A DNA stretch of 64,000 nt from Escallonia rubra (lineage: Eukaryota; Streptophyta; Magnoliopsida; Escalloniales; Escalloniaceae): NCBI GenBank assembly GCA_033065855.1, contig JAVXUO010001708.1, forward strand, positions 1 to 64,000, read 5' to 3'. Position numbers and translations under genes: made by a program. Each line of letters begins with the position of its first letter. Position 1 is the first letter of the stretch. This document shows positions 23,735 through 35,862 of the stretch, one piece after another. The notes beneath the pieces were generated by a model. It did no database searches. It was not told the origin of the DNA and saw only the letters and a program-made list of their open reading frames with translations.

Positions 23735-26700
23735 TTACACTCCCTCTTCCTCTTCCTTTTCAACATCTTCCTCCCACTCTCCTTCCTCCTCCCTGTCATT
23801 AATGAAAGTATCAGCTATTCCCTTGCTCATTAAACAGCTAGACTGTCCCCTTGGCCTTCTATTTGGCCTTTCCCTTGTATCAACAAACTCTCCCTCGAAA
23901 TCATTTATACCCCAGGTAATGTTGTTTGTATCTATCTCTATAGGTTGTGCAAATGAACTTGAGTTCATGAGTGGCAACCCATCCTCGTTGTCAGGCTCGG
24001 CTTTGACATTTACACACAAATCTCATGGCTTTGTTCTTATTAAAACACACCAACCATTATCCCTTGGATCATCAATGTAGAATACTTGTTCCACTTGAGA
24101 GGGCAATAAAAATGGATCCATTTGAAAAGTAAACCTTCTTTGGTTCAAAAGAGTATACCCATAGCAATCAGTTTTAATCCCCTTGTCGCGTGATTTCACG
24201 TCATACCATTTACACTTGAACAACACCGCCTTGCCAACTTCATAATAATCCAGCTCTATTATGTCTTCCAGAACACCAAAGTATTCCAAAAGATGATCTG
24301 TAGGGTTCGTAGCTTTGGATGACGAATATCCCCGGGTCATTGCAATCACAAATACGCCGTTGTTTTGCATCTTACGACTCTTTTCAAGGCTCTCTATGTG
24401 AAAGCGGTACCCATTTACTAAGTATCCCTTGCATTTCTTGCATATATCGTTTGGACCACGTGCAAGAGCTTTTATTTCTTTAGAGGCCTCATCTTTCACG
24501 GATTTAATCTGCGATTAAGAGGAAGTTCAATTATGGAAATCCTGAAGCATGTGCGTGTAGGTTATATGCATATAGTTGTGTGTGTGTGTGTGTGTGTGTG
24601 CATGTCACACACACACATTATATGTATGTCTATATATTCGCATCTAGTTATTAATATATATCTAAACGCCTTACGTAATCACGAAACCACGATGAAAATT
24701 CTTTCTTTTTTGTTGTATCAAGATCCCATTGCAACGTTCTTTTATGCTTTATCATCCTTAATTCGTAGGTATCCCTCCAAATCCTGCATTCACGCACACA
24801 TAAAAAACCGCATGCTGATATGAACGAATGTGAAACATAGATGAAAAAATGTATTCTTTATTCTTACTTAAGGTACTTCTCAACCTCTCAACCTCATCAC
24901 AGTTGGATAACATATACTGATGAGCCATCTCTTTGTCGTTGGAATCAAGAGGAACGTGCAAAGGATTTCCTAAAAAGTGACCCCTTTGTTTAAATATGGA
25001 TAAGTTTGACCTCTATTGAATGTATCCATCATCATTCCTCCCAACTCGGTTCCAAGAAGCATCCACATCTCCTAGGTACCTTGAGCAAAATGTAAGGCAT
25101 TGTTCTGCAATATAGCCTTTTGCAATCGACCCTTCAGGATGACTTCAACATCTAATGTACCCATCTAATGTACCCTTTAATCTTATACATATACATGTGT
25201 ACATCGCATAAAAACACATCACCGCATACGTATTTGCAATATTACTAGTAAAAGTACTTTATAACATGAAAATTCAAACCTTTCAAAAGGAAACATTTGA
25301 CAATATTTAACTGGACCAGCAATCCTAACTTCTTCAGCTAAGTGAATAGGCAAATGCACCATTATATCAAAGAACAATGGAGGGAATATCATTTTAAGGC
25401 GACATAAGATTTCTGCTATCTTCTTGTTCAACTGCTCAAAGTCTTCGACTCGATAATTAGTTGACCATAAATCTTTAAGAAAATGACACAGATCAATCAC
25501 AGCATAGCAAACATAGGGAGATAGTGACCCTCTAATTGTTATCAGAAGAACTTGTTGCATCAATATGTGACAGTCGTGACTTTTCAACCTTGAAATCTTA
25601 CGCTCTTTAACATTCACGCATCTAAAGATATTTGACGAATATCCATCCGGAACCTTAACATTCTTCGACACTTCAAGAACCTTTGTTTTCTCGTCCTTTG
25701 ACATTGTAAAGCATGCAGCAGACAATTCGTACTACTCACGAGATGTACCAACATGCCTTGGTTGCAATTCTGATCTAATATCCCGATCTTGAAAGTCAAG
25801 ACGAGAATTTAAGTTATCATTTGTCTTCCCCTTTAGACCCAATAGAGTTCCAATAAGGCTATCACAAATATATTTCTCGATGTGTATTACGTCCAAATTG
25901 TGGCGATGGAGAAGCATCTTCTAATACGACAATTCAAAGAAAATACTTCTTTTCCTCCAATTATGTGTAGCAGCTTTGGGAATAGTGTGTTTACTTTTCT
26001 TTCCAAAAGTGACATTAATATTACTTACCATTTCAGCTATATCAAACCCAGAAGGCACCACAGGAGCTTCCCTAAACTCACATTCTCCATTGAAACTTCG
26101 TTTATCACGCTTAAATTTGTGATCCAACTCCAGAAAACAACGATGTCTCATGTAACATTGCTTACCACGTATCCGTTCTGAGCATGTACTTCCTAGGCAA
26201 GTTGGACACGCTAACTTACCTTTGGTGCTCCATCCAAATACCAAGTCAAAAGCTAGAAAGTCACTTATGGTCCACAAAACAGCTGCACGCATTTTAAATG
26301 TAGTCTTTGTCGCAGCATCATACGTTTCAACCCAGACAAACAAGACCCTGAGCTCTTCAATTAATGGCCTTCGATAAACGTCAATGTCATTACGAGAGGA
26401 AGTGTGTCTAGGTATCAACAATGGCATAATGAAATAAGATTGTTTCATACACAATCTCGGGGGTATGTTGTACACTACCACATTCACCGGCCATATACTA
26501 TGACTCAATCCATGGGTGTAAGGATCCATACCATCAGTTGACAAGCCAAGTCTAACATTGTGAGGATCGGAGGTGAATGTTGGATGCATTTCATCAAAGT
26601 GTTTCCACGCCAGAGAGTCAGCCGGATGGCGATAGACGCCATCTTTCTGGCATTTGGCGCCATGCCATGTCATGTCTACTGCTGTAGCGGGGGACATATA

Positions 26701-27540
26701 GATCCTTTGAAAACTTTGAATTAATGCGAATTGCCGCAACTGTTTAGAAGCAACTCTCTGAATTTTTGACTTTGAAGATTCGACTACATCCTCATCTACC
26801 GGCTTACATTGAACCGTCTTCCACCTTGCTACCTTACAGATTGAACAAGAGATTTTCTTGTCGTTCTCCTTCCAATACAACATGCAATCGTTTGGACAAG
26901 CATCAATCTTTTGATAACTAAATCATAAGTCACCAATCATCTTATTTGTTTCGTAGAAGTTATTTGGCAATTTCTCACCGACAGAAAGTATCACTTTCAA
27001 CTTGGCTATCAACTTGTCAAACGACTTGTCACTCCACTTACTAATACACTTCAAATTAAAAAGCCAAACGATGAAAGACAACTTAGTCTCAGACTTGCAT
27101 CCTGGATATAGTTGCTGGTTTGCTTCATTCATGTACATCTCAAATTTTGCAACTTTGGTGCATGGAACGTCTTGAAATTGATTTATGAAGACGTCATTTA
27201 CCAGTTCCGGCATTAAATTTACTTCGGCATCGACTTCGATCGTGGTATCCTCGTTACCAGCATCATCGTCTGGTACCAGATTAGCATCACCTTCAACCTT
27301 GCCATGTTCAGTCCATACCCAATAGTGGCTTGCAAAGCCCATCCTAACCAAATGTTCCTCCACTGTATCCCAATCTTGAAATAAGCAGTTGACACATCTC
27401 GTACAAGGACACAAAATCTCTCCTGAAGTTGTACCCACTTTATCAAATGCAAAATCAAGAAAACTATTAACGCCTTGGTAGTACGCCGAAGACGCCCTTG
27501 AGAGGTTTAACCATTCTTTGTCCATGGTATCTTCCTTCAT
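23735..27540 (-). pseudogene. TNPD-like CACTA transposase, decayed
   Basis: The order matches plant TNP2/En-Spm proteins. An N-terminal transposase-associated domain (27,525-27,250; MDKEWLNLSR, ILCPCTRCVNC) is followed by a linker. Next comes the zinc/Transposase_21 part (about 26,920-25,920), with YPSC-type CPNDCMLYWKE, STDGMDPYTHG, CPTCLG and AVLWTISDFLAF. A DUF4218 block follows (25,725-25,281; CFTMSKDEKTK, HDCHILMQQ), then HPEGSIAKGYIAEQCLTFCS (about 25,145) and ANQYMLSNCDEVE-like sequence (24,961-24,850). A DUF4216 block (24,499-24,023) and an acidic tail ending EEDVEKEEEEGV complete it. In-frame stops occur at 26,923, 25,921, 25,732 and 24,023, two of them at expected Gly/Trp sites. It cannot make a full transposase. 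Confidence 0.9.
24576..24602. repeat. (TG)n microsatellite
   Basis: About 12 TG repeats in an intron of the decayed TNPD gene, followed by CACACACACA. Confidence 0.9.
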
Positions 27541-27975
27541 GCAATTTATAACCTAGTTAGAACTGATGTAATATATGCACCTATCAAAACATGAAGAATT
27601 AAGTTGGATGTTGTATTCGCATATGGACAAAGAGCGTGCGTGGTTTTGAGATTGGGATTGGATTTCTAACCTAGTTATGATTAATGTCATATATGCACGT
27701 ATCAGTGTACGCTGCAGATTTGTTGTCAAGGATGTGGGTTTATCTCTACTTGGATGGCAGGGCCTGATGTCTTCGACATACAAAATACTAGGGAAGTATT
27801 CTACCACGTCCGAGCCAGCGAACATACATGGAGTGGTGAGGAAGCACGAATTAATTCCCCGTAAGAAAACCCAAATTCACACACTCGATCAAAATAATAG
27901 ATCAAACAGGCACGAAATAACCCAACTCTCCATCAATTCGACACATACAAGCACGTACACCTACATACACATCTA

Positions 27976-28260
27976 TCTATACTACTTATTGAGCCAAAAT
28001 TTGATTTAATGTAACACTTTTTTTGGTATTACATTGAAAGTCACTAAGGCACTGACATCTGTCCACAGTTTCGTTCTTTACATAATCGCCCATCATTTAA
28101 ACTTAAGGTTGTAGTTAGGTAAGGACATAGATGTAAAATGACTTTAACCTACTACCCCATAATCCACTACTTACGGTTACCAATCAGTTTCCACATTTTA
28201 TCAACATCTCCTACTCCTCTCCCTTAAAAGCCAGAATCATTCAAAAAATCACATTTTTCT
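27976..28260 (+). mobile_element. Helitron-like 5' terminus
   Basis: TCTATACTACTTATTGAGCC follows an A at 27,975, a start resembling many plant Helitron 5' ends (TC...). The next 280 bp are AT-rich without terminal repeats. Within the next 650 bp lies an eIF3m exon scrap, and gene pieces are common Helitron cargo. I did not find the expected 3' hairpin plus CTRR followed by T, so this is only a suggestion. The CACTA element stops exactly here. Confidence 0.35.
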
Positions 28261-28488
28261 TGCCTTTTCATGTCAAGATTGTATAATCATGTAAGATTGT
28301 AAGTGGTATAACGGTATTTCTTGAATAAATGGAATATTGGGGTCCAGGACCCTGGATCAAAGAGAACTCTTTTTAAGTATCTCAAATGTTCTGAAGGAAA
28401 ACGAAAGGTGCAGTCGTCATGTTGTTATTTTTGTGTTTCGCTTCTTGATTCTGTTAATGATCATGTTTGTATGCCTTTAAAATTCCAG

Positions 28489-28622
28489 CTCACCTAAAGA
28501 GTCTTTCAAGTTTCTGACCAAGTATCTTGCAACCTTTTGTGGTGAGGATGCATCGACTTTGGGTGAAGGAAGGAGCAGTGCGCATGATCCTTGAATTTGT
28601 CAAAATGCCCGACATGTTTTAG
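28489..28622 (+). pseudogene. eIF3 subunit m (PCI protein) exon fragment
   Basis: After an acceptor (AATTCCAG) the sequence reads SPKESFKFLTKYLATFCGED and then ASTLGE. After a small indel it continues in another frame as KEGAVRMILEFVKMPDMF and is followed by a GT donor. This matches the plant eIF3m segment KESFKFLTKYLATFSGED...EAKEEAVRTIIEFVKAPDMFQ. The final CAG (Gln) is a TAG. The true gene encodes a subunit of translation initiation factor 3. Here only one exon with its splice sites remains, so it is a captured or transposed genomic piece, not a retrocopy. Confidence 0.8.
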
Positions 28623-29534
28623 GTATCTTATCTTCCTTCATTTTTAAAGTAGTCATGAAGGGGCAAGTTTTGTGCCATTTTGAGTGGCGGTATGGAGAGA
28701 AGATGCAGCACCCAGAAATTTTCTTCTATCGGATATAACTTAGCTTCAGGCTTCAGTAAGACATATGATTTGGTGCCCTAGCTTATGGCGGTGGCTTTAG
28801 AAGGTTTACCCTATGAGAAAAGTCTGGCAAGCTATTGGTTTGAATGTTTTCTTAGTAATCTTTTCACACTCCCTTCATTTGCAATTTGGATGCTGACGGT
28901 GTCATCATTTTCTCGGAGGTACGTGGTTGGATTTGTGTTACTTGATAGGACTTTTGAAGTGTTGCCATGTGTAATATTGCTTGGATTTATTAGCTTATTG
29001 CATTGACATGACCAAGTGTATTGTAGAACATGAGGTTTGCACACCAAGTGTTTGGTTCAAGTCCTGAAATAATAAGGATTCGTTCTGAGGTCATCGTTAT
29101 GACCTTTATGTCATAGACCAAAAATAAGAGGCAACAACACTGCTCTATTCAAAGTTATACAGGGATTTAGAAACACCCTAGAGCTACCCTAAATCCAACC
29201 CTAGAGATTATAAACGAGATACAACAACAGTATGACCAAACCTATGTGGCAAACTTAAAGCTTTTATGTGCCTACAAACAACCCAGAATTGCCACCAACA
29301 CCCCCATCCGAACCCACCTCCACAAACAAACCCGAATTGCCAAAAACGAGTGGAATTAAAACTGGGATGGGGGCCAGGGGGTGTAAATTAAAATTGAGGG
29401 AGTAGATCCGAATAATCTGTGTGGCGGGATGGATGTGGCAGAGCAAGGATGTGATGGCCGCGGCTGAGGGGTGCGATAACATGGTTACATTCGTAGGGCA
29501 AAGAATTGGTCGAAATAAATTTTACTTGTGGCAG
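28623..29534. other. Unassigned, between the eIF3m scrap and repeat copy B
   Basis: A 73-codon open frame at 28,785-29,006 (MAVALEGLPYEKSLASYW) has two hydrophobic segments but no family I know. No terminal repeats were seen. It may be further cargo of the Helitron-like element. Confidence 0.35.
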
Positions 29535-31860
29535 CGCCGGAGAGAGAGAGAGAGTGAGAGCGGTGGACTACAGCGCGGCAGCGGAGGAGAGCAGTGGCAG
29601 CGGGCAGAGAAGCGGCAACAGCAACGGCAGCTAGAAAAGCATCGGCAGAGATGGCGGCGTGTGACAGAGGGGCTACGTCGTGTTTGTGTGATATGAGAGA
29701 GAGAGAGAGAGAGAGGGTGTGGTTATCGGAACAAATTTGTGTTTTTCATACTAATTACGTACATCCTAATTTTTATGCCCGCTAATTTTTTTCTGATAAA
29801 TTTTCATGCCCGCCTAATTAACCCGCCAATTTTTACCCGCTAATTTTTTTCTGATAAGTTTTCATAACTCGCCAATTTTTATGCCAATCTCCACGATTGT
29901 GAGCCGTGGGCTTTGACCCCGCCAATTTTTACTCAAATCTCCACGATTATGAGCCGTGGGCTTTGACCCTAACCAATTATCTTGAATATAAGTCAACAAT
30001 TCGCATAATAACACTTGTATCAACGGGTCCTTGTGTACTGTTGGCATTTTCGTCATCACCCACCTCCCAACCCTTACCCCCTACCATCATGCTTGCCCCC
30101 CGCCCCCTTCCTTACGACCTTTCCACCACCGCACAATTCCCTACCCACCCTTAAACCACTGATCGATCAACCCCACACGTCCCTACCACCCCCTACTCAT
30201 CATCCACCAACACACACACACATACACACAAAGAGAGACACAAGCAAATACCCGTCTACCCCTCCCCCCCCCCCAACCACCTGATCACCACCATCAACTT
30301 TTATGCACGGCCTAATTATTTGAAATTGGAGACCAGCTGGCCACCATCACAGAAGAAATAAGTGCAGTGCAATATGTGTGAAAAGGAAAGAAAGCAGATT
30401 GAGGGATGAGATTAGGGATGGCAATTAGATCCGCACTCGGCGGATCTCCGTCCCGTCCCGCCCCGTTAGGAACGGGTTATTTTAACTTTGACCGGGTTAA
30501 GGGGCGGGTATGGGATTTTTTTTTAAATCTGCAGCGGGTTAGGGGCGTGTATGGTATTATGTCCAACCCGCCCCGGTATCCGACCCATACCCGTCCCCGT
30601 TATACTTCTCCTATGCACTAGCGAATCTTAGCCGTCCATCCTTAAATATATATTTAGTCACAAACCCTAAAAATTTCTAATCTAATCTTCTCTTCTCTCA
30701 TCTCTACCGACCTGCCGCCCCACCTCCTTGACTCTTTCTCTTCTTCCTCTTCCCCGTACCGTCGGCTTCTGCCTTTGCCTCCGCGACCACCGTCTGCAAC
30801 ATAGTGTATGTTCACCATGGGATCGGGGTGAATGCAAGATAGTTGCCTCCTTTCGTCAAAACAAACAAGCTTAAGGAATGGTTTGATTTCCCTTCGGCTT
30901 GCAGAGCTTTGTAGATTGGCATCGGCTATGGCTTTTACAGCTTAAGGAATGCTAGGTACATGTGTATTTATGGGGCCGAAGGAGTCAGCTCTGTGCAAGG
31001 ACATGGAATCTTGGCCGGAGCTTCTTGTAGTTTTGAGATTTTGCTGTATGATAGGAAACCATTGATTGCATTTTTTTTTTCTTTTGACAAATACCCTATT
31101 GCATTTTACAAGGATAGTTTTTTGTCTTTTCTGCTTGCATTGTTCCTGATGTTGCTTTAGAGCTTTTGCTCCTGGTAGGTTAGGTTGCAATGGAATTCTT
31201 TTACCGGTGAAAATGTATATGCTGTACAATAGAGAACAACTAGAAGAAGATAGGGGCAAGAAATGCCAAAGTATAAACAGTACTGGGATCAACACCAAGG
31301 GCAGGGCGGGACGGATCGAGGCGGGGACGGTTTTTCTAAACTAACTTAGGATCGGTTAGGTATTATATTTTTTTGACCCGGTAGTGGGGCGGGGCGAGAT
31401 CCTAGTACTACCAGGGCGGGTACGGATTTTATGAGATCCGCATCCAACCTGCCCCATTGCCATCCCTAGATGAGATAACTCTCAGAATAGTAGAAGTGGT
31501 TGGGTTTCTACTGCCACAGTTGGATTTACCATAATAAATTGATCTACTACCATCACAGTTGCGGTAGTCGAGCCTATCACCACCGTCATTAATTGGTGAT
31601 TAGTTGACAAAGCTCATGGTTGGGCAATCGGTGGGTAGTGGGCATCTGCCTAGTGGAGGTGGTGTGTATTGGTTGTGGTTGTAGTAGGGATTACTGTCGG
31701 TGGGCAGTGGAGGTGGTTTGGTGGTGATTGTGACCAGGGTGACTGCAATTTCTGAGGTGGTTGTTGTTGTATAGTAGTGGTCGATATTTAAGACGTTAAA
31801 ATGGGCAGTTATTATTTCAAAGATTAAAGTGATAATTTTAGCCAATTTGTTTGTGACAAC
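29535..31860. repeat. Dispersed repeat, copy B (inverted relative to 1-1,240)
   Basis: It matches the reverse complement of 1-1,240: the GC-rich block, the CT/GA run, the TTTTCATGCCCGCCTAATTA units (29,780-29,880), the low-complexity C-rich part, and the segment with GGTGGATTTACCATAATAAATTG-like sequence after the hAT insertion. Compared with copy A it carries an extra 1,056-bp hAT element plus its target duplication. It extends rightwards past the point where copy A leaves the window. Confidence 0.8.
30413..31468. mobile_element. Non-autonomous hAT element
   Basis: The ends TAGGGATGGCAAT and ATTGCCATCCCTA are perfect 13-bp inverted repeats. The perfect 8-bp duplication GATGAGAT flanks them (30,405-30,412 and 31,469-31,476). 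Copy A of the host repeat (near position 190) shows the site without the insertion. Subterminal parts are rich in GGGGCGGG/CCCGCCCC. The middle holds a CT-rich leader-like stretch, then an exon-like open piece after TTTGTAG (IGIGYGFYSLRNARYM, about 30,914), possibly captured; its source is not recognised. There is no transposase. Confidence 0.95.
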
Positions 31861-31929
31861 TAATATTTGCTTTTAAGAAAAATTAAAAATCTTAAAATTT
31901 TGGATTATGACTTTGGAAGTCTATTAGCT

Positions 31930-32125
31930 ATAAATCGAACCCAAATACATGTAATATTAATAAGCCAATGGTTTACCAATAACCATTGGCATAACAAAAC
32001 TTGTGCCCATGAACCTTTGTTACCGTTGGCATAACAAATTTTGTGCCCACGGGTCCATGTGTACCGTTGACATAACAACACTTATGCTCACGGGCCGTTG
32101 TTACCGTACTTATGCCCATAGCCAT
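31930..32125. repeat. CACTA-like subterminal repeats, another family
   Basis: Three to four units contain ACCGTTGGCATAACAAA and TTGTGCCCACGGG-type words, in the style of the repeats at 4.1-4.6 and 17.6-18.1 kb but with different sequence. They abut the CACCACAAG end at 32,126. They may be the remains of another CACTA terminus. Confidence 0.5.
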
Positions 32126-32764
32126 CACCACAAGAAAAGACGTTTTTTGCGACGGATTTTTAGCAACGGAATAGATTCCGTTGCTAAATGGAGTTTTACC
32201 GACGGAAACCTCCGTCAGTAAAATTCCGTCGTAAAATATTATTTAAGCGACGGATTATTCCGTCGGTAAAAATAAACCTTTACCGACGGACGTTTAGCGA
32301 CGGAGTTATTCTGTCGCTAAAAGTCTATTTAACTCTCAGATCTGGTTTTCTCTCTCACTGCTTCTCTCTTCGAAAATCCCAAAACCATTTCCGGTGATTG
32401 TGCCACCGCCGTTCTCAGCCCCACCTTCAGCGCCACCGAAAGCCTCGACACCGGCGGTGACCTCCCTCGACACCGGCGGTGACTTCCCTCGACCCCGGCG
32501 GTGACCTCCCTCGACAACGGCGGTGACTTCCCTCGACGCCGGCGGTGACCTCCCTCGAAGTCACAGGAGGACCAGAGATTCCATTTCATCCGGGGAGACA
32601 GGTTAGTTCACAATGTTTCATACAATATTCTTTTTGGTTCTTATATTGGGGATGACCCTTCAACACATATTTTGGCATTGAAGAATCTAGATTAGCAGTA
32701 GTGTCATATGGCCCAACATTGAGTTGCTGCAGTTTTAAATGCTTGAATTGATTAAAGCTATGCC
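32126..32764 (+). mobile_element. Outer CACTA element, 5' end
   Basis: It starts CACCACAAGAAAAGACG and is followed by inverted and direct copies of TTAGCGACGG / CCGTCGCTAA and ACCGACGG (32,150-32,320), then a transcribed-leader-like CT-rich part with four 27-bp GGCGGTGACCTCCCTCGACR repeats (32,450-32,550). The same architecture recurs in the element at 32,765. The sequence is interrupted there by the inner CACTA and probably resumes at 38,370. Its 3' end was not found. Confidence 0.65.
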
Positions 32765-34352
32765 CACTACAAGAAAAGAGGGAATTAGCGACGGACTTTT
32801 AGCGACGGACAAAATTCCGTCTCTAAAAGTCTTTTCAGCGACGGAATACACCCGTCGGGTAAAGTCCGTCGGTAAAACTATTTAACGACGGAATAATTCC
32901 GTCCGTAAAAATAACCGTCGGTGAAAGTCGGGTTTTGCCGACGAACTTTTACCGACGGGTGTGTTCCGTCGGTAAAACTATTTAACAACGGAATAATTCC
33001 GTCGGTAAAAATACCCGTCGGTGAAAGTAAGGTTTTGCCAACGGACTTTTACCGGCGGGTATTTTCCGTCGGTAAATGCCTTAAATAGATCAGATCCCCT
33101 TCTTCTTTTCTTTCTCCCGTTGCTCTCTCTCTCTCTCTCTCTCACCGGCGATTTATCCTCCATCGCCATCCCCGGCAACCTAGCCCCCGACGGAATATAT
33201 CCTGCCACCGCCTCCGACGCCGCCACTGCCGCCCATCTTCAAAACCGAAGGACCGCTGCTGCGACGCCACCACCACTGCTGCGCCGCCACCACAACCACG
33301 CCGCCCATCTTCAAATCAGCCCAAGTTTCTGTAAGTTTAAATATTCCATTTCCCTTCTGCTGTAAAGGTGCTCGACAGTTGCTTGTGTGACGGTGTGACA
33401 TGGTTTCTGAGGGTAGTTACTGAAGAGATGGGGTTCCATGGTTTTCATTTCTGATTTGTATTGAGCAGCCAAGATACAACTTGTATAGTTGTATCTTGGC
33501 TTTAAGAATTGCAAATGCCAGTATATTGCTGACAGAGCTCACTTTCATGCATGATCTAGGAACTGAAGGAAGCTTAGGAAACACAGATACACAGACACAC
33601 GAATACTGAATATTTAATCCCTTTTTACAACTTTGATCTTAGTAGTTATAGCATTTTGCTTGGCTTGGCGGGGTTGATCGACTCTTGGAGGAGGGTTCAC
33701 CTTTTGGTTTTAAAAAAAGGCTTGGGGAATACGATAACACCAACACATAAATTAGCTTCATGGCCCCTTATCTCATCTCAACCAAGTAACCATCCTTCTA
33801 CTTCATTCGGTAAGGCCTAATCCCTTCTTATTACACTGTTTGGTTTTCAGAAAGAATAGCAAGTCAAGTCGAGTGCAAATGGGTGTGATTAGAAGCAGTT
33901 TCACGTTCATGGTTGGGGCTATTAGTAGAGCTTATATTGCCCAAAACTATCATGTACCCAACATCAGGAAACACTACAAAAGTGAATGTGTCATTGCCAA
34001 GCACGTTCAGGACTTATCGTAAACCTGAAATGGAAAAACATCTTTACAACCAGAACAAGGCTTCGACTGATTAAATAGTTGGTTGCACATGTATCGTACT
34101 ACCCACCTAACTACCTACTCACGGCAGGCGCAAGTTTTCATCAGGATTAAGGAAGTTTGGTGGTGGCTTTGTAATTTAGGTAGATGTCGATGGTTGCTAT
34201 CAGGGCGTGGTACGGGTGGATCTGTTCGTGATACATACGTCGATGGTGGTGGGGAGAGAGAATAAGATGATGTGGGTGCAAAGGTGTTCAAGAGTTAGAA
34301 GTTACGAATTTTCCCATGATAAATTGGTAGATGTTAAAGAAAATGTGGTCTA

Positions 34353-34760
34353 AACCCTAAACCCTAAACCCTAAACCCTAAATTGAACTAATTGAACCCT
34401 AAATTGATTGCCCCAATCTAACCGAACCCTAATTGAACCCCAAATTGAACCCCCTAATCCAACCGAACCCTAAATTGAACTAATTGAACCCTAAATTGAA
34501 TGCCTCAAATCAACCGAACCCTAAATTGAATCAATAGAACCCCCTAATTGAACCCTAAATTGAACTAATTGAATCCTAAATTTAATGCCTCAAATCAACC
34601 GAACCCTAAATTGAATCAATAGAACCCCCTAATTGTACCTAAATTGAAGTAATTGAACCCTAAATTGAATGTCCTAATCGAACCGAACCCTAAATGAAAC
34701 TAATTGAACCCTAAATTGAATGCCCTAATACAATCGAACCCAAAATTGAAATAATTCAAG
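34353..34760. repeat. Telomere-like repeat, copy 1
   Basis: It begins with four perfect tandem CCCTAAA units, then decays into units such as GAACCCTAAATTGAACTAAT and AATGCCCTAATCCAACCGAA. CCCTAAA is the plant telomere repeat. The block continues into AT-rich TTTTAGGTTGTTAATTG repeats to about 35,100. A second copy lies at 38,940-39,270. Confidence 0.9.
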
Positions 34761-35106
34761 CGCATCGGATATGTGAAGTTTGAACATTTTTTTAAAAATT
34801 TGAACATTGCTCATTTGTTTGATAATTTTAGGTTGTTAATTGTGCGTTTTATAATTGTGATTATTGATCGATGATTTTAGGTTATTAGCTGTGCATTTGA
34901 AGTAATTGCGATTATGAATTGATGATTTTAGGTTGTTAATTGATGATTTTAGATTGTTAATTGTGCATTGAGCATTTGAGATATTGAGATTATTGACGGA
35001 GGATGGGACCCAATTGGATTGAATGTGTGATTTTTGTTAATTTTTATTGCATTGAGCATTTGAGAATTGAGAATTGAGATTGTTGACGGAGGATGGGACC
35101 CAATTG

Positions 35107-35390
35107 GATTGAGATACCTGTTAGTTAGCGCAGACACGGACACCACGTCTGATCGACGGTGTCCGACATTTAGAAAAACAAATTAACGTATGCCGATGTG
35201 TCCGGAGGTGCGTGTCGCTGGGCATCGGACACGTGTCCGGAGGCGTCGGACACGTGTCCAAAGGCGTCGGACACGTGTCGGTATGTGTCAGACACGTGTC
35301 GGTATGTGTCTGACACGTGTCCGGAGGTGTCAGAAACGTATCGGACACCATATCGACACCCTATATGAGGTGTCGGAATTGAGGTTGTTG
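35107..35390. repeat. CACGTG-rich array, copy 1
   Basis: GACACGGACACCACGTC...GACGGTGTCC is followed by repeated GTCGGACACGTGTC units; five CACGTG palindromes occur in 35,228-35,325. CACGTG is the G-box core bound by plant bZIP and bHLH factors, so this could act as a regulatory cluster, but no function is shown. It lies directly after the telomere-like block; the pair is duplicated at 39.6-40.0 kb. Confidence 0.85.
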
Positions 35391-35435
35391 AATGTGCATT
35401 AAATTTAGGTTAGTTAGGTTAATGCGACATTTTTA

Positions 35436-35474
35436 GCATGCACCCCCTGGAATCTAATCGTGGCTCCAGCGCTG
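35436..35474. mobile_element. hAT right-end scrap
   Basis: GCACCCCCTGGAATCTAATC...GCTCCAGCGCTG resembles the right end of the hAT element at 49,308-49,340 (GCACCCCATGGAGT...CCACCACTG). Only the terminus is left. It is followed by 380 bp of degenerate CTAATTAGCCCTAATTAACC-type repeats. Confidence 0.5.
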
Positions 35475-35862
35475 GCTATAATTAGCCCTAATTAGTCCTG
35501 ATTAACAATATTTTAGTAAATCAATTAACCCTAATTAGCTCTAACGAGCCTAATTAGTTTTAATTAACCCTAAGAACCTGATAAAATTCAAATTAGCTGT
35601 AATTACCTCAAATTAGCCCAAATGAACCCAATTATGCGCATATTGATTGTAGTTAGCCTAATTAGTCATAATTTGCACTAACATAACCCAATTACGCCTA
35701 ATTAGCGCTAGTTAGGACTAATCAACACTACTCGGCACCATCAAAACCCTAATTAGGACTAAATAACCCTAATTAGTCCTAATCAACCCTAATTAGCTAT
35801 AATTATTCGAAACTAGCCCTCACTAACATTAATTAGCTCTAACATAACCCAATTAAAGTGTT

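Larger units (their letters stand above)
17511..27975 (-). mobile_element. Large CACTA (En/Spm) element, 5' end missing
   Basis: It begins (3' end) with CACTACAAGAGAAAAG at 17,511, followed by subterminal repeats to about 18,110. It carries two transposon genes in the usual order on the minus strand: TNPD-like (27,540-23,735), then TNPA-like (21,801-18,950). The opposite CTTGTAGTG end and its subterminal repeats are absent; sequence of another kind starts at 27,976. Both genes are decayed and a MULE sits between them, so the element is old and immobile, though its 3' end matches the fragment at 3,735-4,613. CACTA elements move by cut-and-paste: TNPD is the DDE transposase and TNPA binds the subterminal repeats. 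Confidence 0.92.

Noticed and set aside
34353-34385. CCCTAAA repeats as a true chromosome end or fusion point
   Set aside because: Only four perfect units, followed by degenerate derivatives, inside a CACTA element and duplicated nearby.
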